A stretch of 64,000 nucleotides of DNA, from NCBI GenBank assembly GCA_903893625.1, contig CAITND010000174.1:1-64000 (forward strand). The letters are read 5' to 3'. Positions 25,759 through 34,335 of the stretch are shown in pieces; the first letter of the stretch is position 1, and each line of letters begins with the position of its first letter. Both the position numbers and the translations under genes were made by a program. Source of the DNA: an uncultured Oscillatoriales cyanobacterium (GTDB lineage: Bacteria; Cyanobacteriota; Cyanobacteriia; Cyanobacteriales; Microcoleaceae). The notes below the pieces were generated by a model, which saw only the letters and a list, made by a program, of their open reading frames with translations, did not search any database and had not been told where the DNA came from.

Positions 25759-27972
25759 TCAATTCTTCCCCTCAATATACTTCTGCCACATTTGTTGATA
25801 AGCATTTTCCATTTCCCGGGTAAATTGTTTCGCATTCCACAACGGAGCCGTTTGTCGATTTTTCCTTAATTTCCAAGCAATTTGTTGGCGTAAATTCTCA
25901 TCTGTTCCTAACTTAATTCCCCATTCCACATATTCTTCATCTGTCCAAGCAATACCTTCTGTAATTCCGGCATTCATCATCATCGTGTAGCTATTACGAG
26001 CCGCAAATTGTTGTCCAACTCTTGTTACTATTGGAATGCCCATCCAGAGAGTTTCCATCGTGGTTGTGGCTCCATTATAAGGATAGGTATCTAACAGAAT
26101 ATCTGCTAACATTATATTAGCTCTATGAATGGAAGCTAAAGGCACTGTTGGCATAAACTTAACACGATCAGGGTTTATCCCAATTTCATCAGCAAGTTGA
26201 GTAAAGCACTCTTCAACTGAGGCTTGATCTTTAATTGAATCTTTAATTAAAAAATAGCTATTAGGTACAGATTTAATAATTTGCATTTGCAATTTAGCCG
26301 TTTCCAAATTATATTTATAACCACTTTGAGCCGTTAAAAATACAATTGCATCACCGGGAATATTCAGATATTCACGGCGCAAAGAGGGATTAGCTATTTC
26401 AAATCCATCTACCGCAATATAGGTTTTTGGTAATCTCCAAATTGTTTCTTGATAATAGTCTTGGGCATTTTCTGGCAACACATAAGGATCGGCAATAAAA
26501 TAATCAATGGTTGGAACTTCTGAAGCATCCCATCCCAACCAAGAAAGTTGAATAAGTGCTAATTTTAGAGCCATAATTTTACAAGAAAAATTCAGAGTAA
26601 CACTATCCAAATCAACAATAATATCAAGTTCATCTTGGGCAATGGTGTTAATAATTTGTTCGGAAGCATAAAGTGGAAATTCATAAGCAACATCAGCACT
26701 TTTAACATACCAATTCTGCAAGTCATCAACTCGTCCTTGAGCATTAATTAAATAAGCATAAATTTTAAAATCTTCTCGATTATGATATTGAAACAACCAA
26801 CGAGTTAACCACCCGACTGAATGGGTTCGCAGACAATGGGAAACATATCCTATTTTTAAAGGTTTAGTTTCATTTTTATGCTTCAATAAGGAAACCCTTT
26901 CATGGTTTCTATGAATAATATCGGGGTTTTTAATTTCTATATTGCGTTGACAAATTTGGGCTATTTTCTGCCGAATTAATAAGTTTTCAGGAAGATTATC
27001 TTGGAAATAAGGAAAGAAAAAACTAGCACTATACAGTTGTAAAATATTTCTTTCAGTTAAATCAACAGGTTGTTCTATTAAATAAGAATTTAATAGAGAT
27101 GTTTGATATTTTAAAAGGGAAATACATTCCGCAGACTGACCTGAACCTGTATGGATTAATCCCCGAATAATTAAATGGTTAGCAAATACTTTATCTATAT
27201 TATCTTCTAATAGCGAATAATATTTTTTAGCCAGATTAACTCCCTTGTCTCTATTGCCACTATCTTGATAAAATGTTGCAACTTGACGGATTAATTCTGG
27301 ATTATTTTCATCTAAAGATAACCCTAATTCTGCCAGATTTCCTGCTGCTTCAGGTTGGGACATTAACACACCAATCTGAAACGCAGCTTTCAGGAGAATA
27401 TCAATATACTTTTCTGGATAATTGACATAAGGAATACAAGCTTGTGCTAGTTCATAAGCTTGAGGATGAAGGGGATCAAAATTTAAAACTTGATCGAGAG
27501 TTTCCAGAAGATATTCAACATCAATCTCTTGATTTGTCCCTTGTTGAAGTTGCTCAATAATACCCCATGATGTTAAGTCTTCACCTGTGTATGTTTTTAA
27601 CTGAAAACTTAAATTAATTAAGTTTAATAAATTATTAATGTCATCGGGGCTAATTTCTCGAATATGCTGTCTAATCAGCCAAGCAGAGGAGTATTGATTC
27701 TGAAGTTGTACAGCCGCTAATTGTAGAATCTGTTTGAGATCCTGTGTCCACGGTTCCACTTCTTTCGGTTCCCCATCTGTCATGGCTAACAACCAAGTTG
27801 TTTGAGCTTCTACTTCTTCCCCTTTTAAGAGTAAAAATAAGCCCAAATACCAGTAATAGGATTTGATCTCTGGTTCACTATTAATCCGTTTTTCATAATA
27901 ATTTATAGCCGCACTATAATCCCCAACCTCCAAATATTTAACGGCTTGTTGATCCCCATTGAGTAAATTCAT
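25759..27972 (-). CDS. TPR/GT41 (OGT/SPINDLY-like) protein glycosyltransferase, copy B
   Basis: A 737-residue protein. Residues about 5-365 are helical repeats starting with two TPR-like units (AINYYEKRINSEPEIKSYYWYLGLFLL). Residues about 368-735 are GT41: KIGYVSHCLRTHSVGWLTRWL with the likely catalytic His, LSWLGWDASEVPTIDYFI, LTAQSGYKYN, and DTYPYNGATTTMETLWMGIP plus FAARNSYTMM for UDP-sugar binding. It is a tandem paralogue of the next gene upstream, 65 bp away, and both lie downstream of the pilin gene in the same direction. It likely glycosylates Ser/Thr of an exported or surface protein. The acceptor is not shown by the sequence; the pilin is my favoured candidate. Confidence 0.87.
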   Translation of the reverse strand: MNLLNGDQQAVKYLEVGDYSAAINYYEKRINSEPEIKSYYWYLGLFLLLKGEEVEAQTTWLLAMTDGEPKEVEPWTQDLKQILQLAAVQLQNQYSSAWLIRQHIREISPDDINNLLNLINLSFQLKTYTGEDLTSWGIIEQLQQGTNQEIDVEYLLETLDQVLNFDPLHPQAYELAQACIPYVNYPEKYIDILLKAAFQIGVLMSQPEAAGNLAELGLSLDENNPELIRQVATFYQDSGNRDKGVNLAKKYYSLLEDNIDKVFANHLIIRGLIHTGSGQSAECISLLKYQTSLLNSYLIEQPVDLTERNILQLYSASFFFPYFQDNLPENLLIRQKIAQICQRNIEIKNPDIIHRNHERVSLLKHKNETKPLKIGYVSHCLRTHSVGWLTRWLFQYHNREDFKIYAYLINAQGRVDDLQNWYVKSADVAYEFPLYASEQIINTIAQDELDIIVDLDSVTLNFSCKIMALKLALIQLSWLGWDASEVPTIDYFIADPYVLPENAQDYYQETIWRLPKTYIAVDGFEIANPSLRREYLNIPGDAIVFLTAQSGYKYNLETAKLQMQIIKSVPNSYFLIKDSIKDQASVEECFTQLADEIGINPDRVKFMPTVPLASIHRANIMLADILLDTYPYNGATTTMETLWMGIPIVTRVGQQFAARNSYTMMMNAGITEGIAWTDEEYVEWGIKLGTDENLRQQIAWKLRKNRQTAPLWNAKQFTREMENAYQQMWQKYIEGKN

Positions 27973-28037
27973 TTCAATAGTTTACCTACAGAAGTTAACA
28001 GATTAATTCATCTAATTTTTTATGAAAAATTACAGAT

Positions 28038-30266
28038 TTAAGTTCCATTTTTAATATAGTTTAACCACATTTGTTCATAAGCATTTTCCATTTCATGGGT
28101 GAATTTTTTTGCATCCCAAAGAGGGGCTGTTCGCTTATTCTTTCTTAATTTCCAAGCTACTTGTTGGCGTAAATTTTCATCAGTTCCTAACTTAATTCCC
28201 CATTCCACATATTCTTCATCTGTCCAAGCTATCCCCTCTGTAATTCCGGCATTGATCATCATTGTATAGCTATTACGCGCTGCAAATTGTTCTCCCACTC
28301 TTGTGACCATAGGAATCTCCCTCCATAGGGTTTCCATTGTAGTTGTCGCCCCATTATAAGGGTATGTATCAAGTACAACATCAGCAATGGTTAAATTGGC
28401 TCTATGAATGGCTTCTGTGGGTGATTGGGGAAGAAGTTTTAAGCGATCGCAATTTACCCCCACAGATTCTGCAATTTCAGCATAAAATGTTTTTAGAGAT
28501 TCCTGATCAGCCGTCCCCTTAATAATAAAATAACTATTCGGAACTTCCTTAAGAATTTGCAGTTGTAACTGTGCAGTATGGGGATGATATTTATATCCTC
28601 GTTGAGCCGTAAAATAAATAATTGCATCCATAGGAATATCTAGCTGATCTCGACGCAGAGTAGGTACCGCGACTTCAAACCCATCGATAGCAATATAGGT
28701 TTGAGGTAGACGCACAATCTTTTCACGATAGTAATTTTGGGCATCTTCAGGTAAAACATAAGGATCAGCAATAAAATAATCAATGGTTGGAACTTCTGAA
28801 GCATCCCATCCTAACCAAGTGACTTGGATAGGAGCAGGTTTAACCGCAAAGGTTTCACAAACGTTAGTTAATGTCATACTATCAAAATCCACTAAAATAT
28901 CAACTCCATCTTCATAGACTTTTTTAGCAACATCCTGACCATCTAACCCTAATCGATGGGATTTATCACTTTTACTGATAAACCATTTTTGGAGTTCATT
29001 TTGGTTTAGTTCTGCGGCTAATAAATAGGTATGAATGGCAAATTTTTCATGATCATGATGTCTAAATAATCCCCTCGCTAACCACCCAACAGAATGATTG
29101 CGTAAACAGTGGGAAACATAACCAATTTTGAGGCGTTTTTCAGAAGCACGATTAAGTGGTTGAGATTGCCACTGGCGGCAGTATTGAATCGTGTCTTTAG
29201 CAGATTTCTCTATATTAGACTGGATAAATTGGGCAACTTTTCGCCGAAAGTGTAGATTTTCAGCTAGTTGATCTTGAAAATAGGGGAAAAAAAATGTTGC
29301 CGCAAATAGACGAACTGCGGTATCAAAAGATAAAGCACTTGAGTCTTCTTCGATTAGACGATTCAGCATCAATTTATAGCTTTCTAAAACCGCAGAAAAT
29401 TCAGTCCATCGTCCTCCCGCACTCATTAATCCTCGAAGTAATAAGAATTTAGCATAAACTTGATCGGGAAAATTTTTCATCAGGGCATAACAGTTTTCTG
29501 CTGTTTCTATCCCTTTTGAATAATTTCTAATATCTTGATAAAATGTGGAAAGACACCGAAGTAACTCAGGATGCTCAGGATCAACGGTTAAGCCTTGCTC
29601 TGTAAACTTAATTGCTAGTTCGTATTGGCTGCCTGCATAGGCTAATTTATAGATAAATGGAATTAAAACTTCCATAAAGGATTGAGAGTCTTGAATATGC
29701 CTAATACAAACCTCTGCAAACTCATAGGATAAAAGATGTTCCGGCTCTTGTTCTAAAACATTATTTAAAATTTGTAGTAGGAGTTCATTATTAATATTAA
29801 TTGTTTGATCAGATTTAAGCGTTTCAACAATTCCTTGGTCTACCAGAGTTTCAGGGGTGTAGGTTTTGTTCAACGTAGACAAACCCACCAAATGCAAGAC
29901 ATTATTAATATCAGCAGGATTAACCTCTTGAATATGTTGCCGAATTACCCAAGCCGTTGTATAGTCTCCAACAATTAACCGTTGTCGTTCTGCTTCGGTT
30001 TCTAAAATATTGCTTAATTCTTGTACCCCTTGGTCAATAGCATCCGGTTCTTCTCCCATTGCTAAAAACCAAGTGGTTTGAGCCTCAACTTCTTTGCCTT
30101 GCAATAATAAAATTAATCCTAGATGCCAATAGTGAGATTTAACATCAGGCTCTGAGTCTATGGCTTGTTCATAAAGTTGGACAGCCTGGTCATAATTTTT
30201 GTTCTGTAAATATTGCTCGGCTTCTTCTTGCCAATTGGAGTTAAGCACTAACTTGGGATTAGACAT
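28038..30266 (-). CDS. TPR/GT41 (OGT/SPINDLY-like) protein glycosyltransferase, copy A
   Basis: A 742-residue paralogue of the downstream 737-residue protein. Both share the same layout, YEQAIDSEP/YEKRINSEP TPR start, GYVSHCLR.HSVGWL, WLGWDASEVPTIDYFIADPYV, DTYPYNGATTTMETLW and a near-identical last 80 residues (WTDEEYVEWGIKLGTDENLR). The stretch between the TPRs and the GT41 domain is more diverged, which suggests different acceptors. It lies 137 bp downstream of the pilin gene with a hairpin between, so its expression may be tied to the pilin by partial read-through. The start codon is an ATG. Confidence 0.87.
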   Translation of the reverse strand: MSNPKLVLNSNWQEEAEQYLQNKNYDQAVQLYEQAIDSEPDVKSHYWHLGLILLLQGKEVEAQTTWFLAMGEEPDAIDQGVQELSNILETEAERQRLIVGDYTTAWVIRQHIQEVNPADINNVLHLVGLSTLNKTYTPETLVDQGIVETLKSDQTININNELLLQILNNVLEQEPEHLLSYEFAEVCIRHIQDSQSFMEVLIPFIYKLAYAGSQYELAIKFTEQGLTVDPEHPELLRCLSTFYQDIRNYSKGIETAENCYALMKNFPDQVYAKFLLLRGLMSAGGRWTEFSAVLESYKLMLNRLIEEDSSALSFDTAVRLFAATFFFPYFQDQLAENLHFRRKVAQFIQSNIEKSAKDTIQYCRQWQSQPLNRASEKRLKIGYVSHCLRNHSVGWLARGLFRHHDHEKFAIHTYLLAAELNQNELQKWFISKSDKSHRLGLDGQDVAKKVYEDGVDILVDFDSMTLTNVCETFAVKPAPIQVTWLGWDASEVPTIDYFIADPYVLPEDAQNYYREKIVRLPQTYIAIDGFEVAVPTLRRDQLDIPMDAIIYFTAQRGYKYHPHTAQLQLQILKEVPNSYFIIKGTADQESLKTFYAEIAESVGVNCDRLKLLPQSPTEAIHRANLTIADVVLDTYPYNGATTTMETLWREIPMVTRVGEQFAARNSYTMMINAGITEGIAWTDEEYVEWGIKLGTDENLRQQVAWKLRKNKRTAPLWDAKKFTHEMENAYEQMWLNYIKNGT

Positions 30267-30316
30267 TGCATTTCCCTCTACCCGTGATAATCATTTGATC
30301 ACCTTAAATCAGTATT

Positions 30317-30355
30317 AAAGCGGGTAGCCTAACAAGTAGCTCCCGCTTTTTCTGA
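30317..30355 (-). terminator. Hairpin between pilin gene and GT41 gene
   Basis: AAAGCGGG and CCCGCTTT pair as an 8-bp stem extended by TAGC/GCT inside, and the + strand continues with TTTCT. For the pilin transcript (minus strand) the stem is followed by TTTAATACT, a weak T-run. A leaky terminator would allow high pilin and low glycosyltransferase levels. Confidence 0.5.
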
Positions 30356-30403
30356 TTAAATATTGTTGTGAACTAACACAAAAAACTCGTTTCAACAAAC
30401 AGA

Positions 30404-30928
30404 CTACTTGGTAACTATTGATTGACCAGTAGCACACACAGGATCGACTTTACCATCTGGTGTAATACCAGTCGGTGCAGTCCAGTCAGCGGCAACAGAT
30501 TGTTCGCAGAGAACCGTTGATGTTGTTTTTGCATCCCCTGATGGGACTAAGCCCACGGCTCCAGCATAAGCTTTCATGGCATTTGTTGCAGGGGCTGCTG
30601 TTGAGGAAGCTCCGTTAGCATCTTTTCCAATAGCATATTTAAAGTTAGAAGTTTGGCTTTTCAAACCAATTCCTAATTCTGAAACTGAACCTGAGAATGC
30701 GGTATTTTCTATATAATAGGCTTGTTGACCTTTGTTAATCGCAGAAAGGTATTGTTTGCCTTCGGATTGTTTAGCTTTGTTGGCTTGGTTCAGGAAGGAA
30801 GGCAGAGCGATCGCAGCCAAAATACCGATAATGATAATAACGACTAACAATTCAATTAAGGTGAAACCTTCTTCTTTTTTTCTATTAGAAACGTATTGCA
30901 GGAATTTCGCTTTAAATTCGGTCTTCAT
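30404..30928 (-). CDS. pilA: Type IV pilin-like major pilin (PilA family)
   Basis: A 174-residue prepilin. The leader MKTEFKAKFLQYVSNRKKEEG precedes FTLIELLVVIIIIGILAAIALP, so PilD would cleave after Gly21 and methylate Phe22; the conserved Glu sits at mature position 5. The globular part has TxS-, Ala- and Thr-rich stretches (GASSTAAPATNAMKA, DAKTTST) and a C-terminal Cys pair (LCEQSVA... and DPVCATG) that could form the pilin disulfide loop. ATG 30928 is chosen because GGAGAAAAG lies directly upstream. A methyltransferase gene is just upstream and two GT41 genes are downstream. It would form motility or adhesion pili. Confidence 0.9.
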   Translation of the reverse strand: MKTEFKAKFLQYVSNRKKEEGFTLIELLVVIIIIGILAAIALPSFLNQANKAKQSEGKQYLSAINKGQQAYYIENTAFSGSVSELGIGLKSQTSNFKYAIGKDANGASSTAAPATNAMKAYAGAVGLVPSGDAKTTSTVLCEQSVAADWTAPTGITPDGKVDPVCATGQSIVTK

Positions 30929-31026
30929 AATCTTTTCTCCGTTTGGGGGGATGTTTAGGTTTTTATCTGGTAGTTCTAACTTACCCACCTCTGGAAAGTT
31001 TCATATCACCCCAACAAAAAATTTTT

Positions 31027-32358
31027 TCAATTTGATCCTGAACACTGCAAAAGCACATACAGAAAGGCATCCAGGGTCATGAGTAGTTCCTTAACCTGCT
31101 CAAAGGCGATTTGAGGATTGATTGGTTCTAGGGTAACAGGGTCTATAGGTTGGATCTGTTGCCAACGTTCTACCAGGGATATTATAGGTTGTTCTGTCTC
31201 CCACAGGGGCAGCAAACAGGCAGCACGACGACTTTCAAGGGTAATGGGTACAATGGTCGGCAACTTAACATATTGACTGATTTCAAAAGGCTTTTGGGTC
31301 TTGACACATTCAATTAAGTCGTCTTTAGCTTTGCTGGTTTTGAGTTGGGGATGGAGATGGACTTGGGTTGTTTGCCAGTCTGTATCTGTCCAGTTGCTAA
31401 CGGGAATCATAGATTGATTCATTATCGGATGACCACACCAAAAATCAAGCAAACGATGGATAGGATGTAAGAGTTCATAGAAATGTAAGCGATCTTCTAT
31501 TGAGAGTTCGGGTAGACTCATCCCTAAAAATGCAGGTAAATTCTCAGCATCCTTAAATAAATCGATCACTTCCCAGTTTCGCCAGTTAACCATACTAACT
31601 AGCTCTAAGTCTGAGGTTCTTAAGGCAGCAAATAGTTCGGGAATTGTGTAACCTTTATCCCCTTGAAATAGATAATTCATTAATACCCATTGTTTTTCAT
31701 TGATTTTTTCAGGATTATAGGCTTGTGATTTTAATAAAACTTGATCTTTCAACGCCTGCATGATTTCCCCGGTTAACTCAATCTCCAAGTCTGTTGGGTT
31801 ATCGTCCATTAATCCCATCATTTTGAATAGTGATTGCGCTCTGAAATAATTAACACGCTGAAACGCACTATGAAGATTACTTCTAATTATTCCCTCTGGC
31901 TTTAAAACTGACTTCATTGCCTTCAGAGGCATTGTAATATCAGGAAACAGATACAACGATTCATCATTATTGATATAATCAAACTCATAACCTAATTGGG
32001 GTAAGTCTTCTATCGGTAAAACATAAAATTCTGCATTGTCAAATCCATGAAACTTTAAACGTTGGTGAGCCAGTTCAATCGATTGTTCAGAAATATCAAT
32101 CCCAACGATTTTAGCCCCTGGATTAGCTTCCGCTAAAACCAAGGATTTATATCCGGTTCCACATCCTGCATCTAAAATAACTTTTCCTTCTGTATTAATA
32201 ACTTTCTGATATTTTAAATAATAAGGCGTGACTAAATTATGAATAAATAGCAACTCATAATCGGTTTTAGGGGAGTGTTCTAATGGAATTCTAGGATAGG
32301 GTGCTGAGTCAAACTGTTGACGAATTTTTTCTAATAATTCAGGGTCTTGATTTTGCAT
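31027..32358 (-). CDS. Class I SAM-dependent methyltransferase
   Basis: A 443-residue protein. Residues about 55-190 form a class I methyltransferase: VILDAGCGTGYKSLVLAEANPG (motif I), VGIDISEQSIELA (motif II acidic Asp), EFYVLPIEDLPQLGYEFDYINNDESLYLF (motifs III-IV). The N-terminus (ELLEKIRQQFDSAPYPRIPLE) is typical of cyanobacterial methyltransferases found with TPR proteins. The C-terminal 200 residues are helical and unassigned, with a QPFEISQYVKLP-like segment. It lies about 100 bp upstream of pilA on the same strand. A role in modifying pilin, its glycan or a peptide is possible; the substrate is unknown. Confidence 0.8.
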   Translation of the reverse strand: MQNQDPELLEKIRQQFDSAPYPRIPLEHSPKTDYELLFIHNLVTPYYLKYQKVINTEGKVILDAGCGTGYKSLVLAEANPGAKIVGIDISEQSIELAHQRLKFHGFDNAEFYVLPIEDLPQLGYEFDYINNDESLYLFPDITMPLKAMKSVLKPEGIIRSNLHSAFQRVNYFRAQSLFKMMGLMDDNPTDLEIELTGEIMQALKDQVLLKSQAYNPEKINEKQWVLMNYLFQGDKGYTIPELFAALRTSDLELVSMVNWRNWEVIDLFKDAENLPAFLGMSLPELSIEDRLHFYELLHPIHRLLDFWCGHPIMNQSMIPVSNWTDTDWQTTQVHLHPQLKTSKAKDDLIECVKTQKPFEISQYVKLPTIVPITLESRRAACLLPLWETEQPIISLVERWQQIQPIDPVTLEPINPQIAFEQVKELLMTLDAFLYVLLQCSGSN

Positions 32359-32417
32359 GATTGTTTTTCAATGGATCGATAAACGGTAAACTATCAAGTG
32401 GCGATCGCACAAAACCT

Positions 32418-32486
32418 AAGAAACCGGGTTTCTCACCCAGATTTTAGTAATTCTATCCAGATTTTTTGTTGAGAAACCCGGTTTCT
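32418..32486. repeat. Paired AGAAACCGGGTTTCT palindromes
   Basis: AAGAAACCGGGTTTCTCA and TGAGAAACCCGGTTTCT lie about 50 bases apart in inverted orientation; each is itself palindromic. GCGATCGC and GCGATC flank them. It is a dispersed cyanobacterial repeat; a diverged copy (AGAAACTGGGTTTCC) occurs near 11609. Confidence 0.7.
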
Positions 32487-32520
32487 ACCTAGTTGCGATC
32501 ACACCCTCTCTATTTATACA

Positions 32521-32727
32521 ATGCCATCTATGGATAACAAAATCACATTTCTACTCAAAGTTCTAATCTTGTCCCTGGGACTATCGGTTTTGATCAAATC
32601 CGTTGGCCCATTGCTTTCGATTCCTGAATCCTCAATTCTTGCGGCTATTGCCGTTTGCTTACCCTCCGTTATTCTGGCAGTGTTATTCAGTTGGCGAGCC
32701 AGACAACATTCTCAACAGCCGGAATAG
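32521..32727 (+). CDS. Small two-helix membrane protein, conserved in cyanobacteria
   Basis: A 68-residue protein with two predicted membrane helices (FLLKVLILSLGLSVLIKSV and SSILAAIAVCLPSVILAVLF) and a short basic cytoplasmic tail ending SWRARQHSQQPE. The helical hairpin without charged residues inside suggests an assembly or regulatory subunit of a membrane complex, but no family with known function is recognised. ATG 32521 is used; ATG 32530 would remove three residues. Confidence 0.65.
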   Translation: MPSMDNKITFLLKVLILSLGLSVLIKSVGPLLSIPESSILAAIAVCLPSVILAVLFSWRARQHSQQPE

Positions 32728-32794
32728 TGGGGCAAAAAATAGCAAAAAATGACAAACTAGGGGGAGGGCGTTTCCCTTCTCCTTATGAGGAACA

Positions 32795-33361
32795 ATGACA
32801 CAAACCCCTATAAAACTAACATTCGAGGAATATTTGACCTACGATGACGGTACAGACAACCGTTATGAACTTGAGGATGGGGTGTTAATTAAAATGACTC
32901 CGCAAAGTCCAATTCATGTCTTAATTGCCCTGTTTTTATATAACACCCTCAATACTTATGTCTGTTCAAACTATCCTGACTGGCTAGTGACTCAAGCCGG
33001 AGTTGGAGTTCAGACTCAAACAGGACGAACTCGTTATCCAGATATTAGCATTGTTGAACAATCTGTATTTGCAATGTTAACAACAAATAATATTTTAAAT
33101 CGACAGGAACCCTTAATTTTAGCCATTGAAATTGTTAGTCCTGAATCAGTTAAACGGGACTACATCGATAAATTAGCAGAGTACCAAGCTTTGAATATTC
33201 CTGAGTATTGGATTGTTGACCAAATCAAAAAACAAGTAACTATTAATCAGTTATTGGATGGGGTTTACCAGAACAGTATTCTAATGGAAAAAGATATTAT
33301 TGTATCTGCGTTATTTCCGGGTTTAGTGTTAACAGTTAAAGATGTTCTGAGGTTAAATTAA
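32795..33361 (+). CDS. Uma2-family protein
   Basis: The third Uma2 gene in this window, 188 residues. Motifs: LTFEEYLTYDDGTDNRYELEDGVLIKMTP at the N-terminus, GRTRYPDISIVE with the metal-binding Asp, and LAIEIVSPESVKRDYIDKLAEY with the Glu and Lys of the nuclease-fold active site, then IPEYWIVD. A clear ribosome site (TGAGGAA) precedes the ATG. A 5'-truncated DUF4351-type gene follows. It shares little sequence with the other two copies beyond the family motifs, so these are not recent duplicates. Confidence 0.88.
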   Translation: MTQTPIKLTFEEYLTYDDGTDNRYELEDGVLIKMTPQSPIHVLIALFLYNTLNTYVCSNYPDWLVTQAGVGVQTQTGRTRYPDISIVEQSVFAMLTTNNILNRQEPLILAIEIVSPESVKRDYIDKLAEYQALNIPEYWIVDQIKKQVTINQLLDGVYQNSILMEKDIIVSALFPGLVLTVKDVLRLN

Positions 33362-33470
33362 AGTATTAAGCTGTTCAGCAGTTAAACTGTGTATTCTAGC
33401 CAGTGAGGATACTGGCACTGCAAGGATTTGACAATGCTCTAATACCCAATTTAGATGCTCAACAGCTTAA

Positions 33471-34250
33471 AAAGGAGCAAATACAGAAATCTTAGGTTTG
33501 TTAGGAAGTTTAGCCATAACATCCGCTTTATTTGAACCCTTTCGTAACCCAGCGACACCGGATGAAATCTGTAGTTGTTTACTGAAATTGTTGCAAGTTC
33601 GAGGAGAGTTACAACGGGAAGCAAACCGGAACAAAACTCGTGTTTTAGAAGCTGATTATCCTAAACTTTGGATACTCACGCCCACAGCTTCGGAGGCGAC
33701 ATTAAATGGATTTCGGGCTATACTAGATCAAACCAATAGTATCCCTGGAATTTACTTTCTGGCCGACTATCTCAGAAGTGCAATTGTGGTGATTCATCAA
33801 TTACCCCGAACTCCCGAAACCCTGTGGTTAAGGTTGTTAGGACGGGGAAAAGTTCAAAAACAAGCTATTGATGAAATTGAGGCACTTCCGTTGGATAATC
33901 CCTTTCGTTTTAATGCCCTTTTGTTACTTTCGAGTTTACGAAGTAACCTAGAAGTAAATTCAGATTTAGATCCAGAAGATCGGGAGTTAGTTATGAGATT
34001 ATCACCTCTATTGTCAGAACAGTTACAAACAACTTTACAACAAGGAATTGAACAAGGAATTGAACAAGGAATCAGGAGAGAACGTCAGGAATTGATCGAG
34101 AATTTGCTGACTGTTCGCTTCGGAACTTTGGATGAATCTCTACAGGCTATTATTCAGCCTTTAGTGTCTCTGTCTCCTCCAGAGTTTTTACCTTTGTTGA
34201 TGCAACTTTCTCGTGAGGAACTCTTAGCGAGATTTGCTAATCAGAATTAA
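33471..34250 (+). pseudogene. 5'-truncated DUF4351-type (PD-(D/E)XK-like) protein
   Basis: The reading frame opens directly after a TAA with KGANTEILGLLGSLAITSALFEPFRNP and runs to a normal C-terminus. Full-length cyanobacterial relatives have about 70 more residues ahead of the GLLG segment, including the nuclease-fold start (MxRFIHDxFAKxxLxxLL type); these are missing here and no homologous frame is visible just upstream. The only near starts are TTG 33498 and later ATGs. The rest is intact: LPRTPETLWLRLLGRGKVQ, LEALPLDNPFRFNALLLL-like helices, a tandem GIEQGIEQGI stretch and a DUF4351-like C-terminus (QELIENLLTVRFGTLDE...). It is probably a decaying gene or makes a short protein. Confidence 0.7.
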
Positions 34251-34257
34251 TTAAATT

Positions 34258-34297
34258 AGCGATCGCATCTTTTATAATATTAAAAAATGCGATCGCT
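34258..34297. repeat. Hairpin formed by two inverted HIP1 octamers
   Basis: AGCGATCGCAT and ATGCGATCGCT make a perfect 11-bp stem around an 18-base AT-only loop, directly after the preceding reading frame. Both arms contain the HIP1 octamer. It may serve as a transcription end for the upstream gene. Confidence 0.6.
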
Positions 34298-34335
34298 CAA
34301 CTTCAATCAGAATTCAATTTTATCCTGCTTATCCT

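Noticed and set aside
14605-30266. Prophage or integrative element
   Set aside because: No integrase, phage structural genes or attachment-site repeats; the genes are surface-glycan type with cyanobacterial character.
34258-34297. HIP1 hairpin as a regulatory operator
   Set aside because: HIP1 octamers are abundant genome-wide in cyanobacteria, so the pairing may be coincidental; kept only as a repeat.
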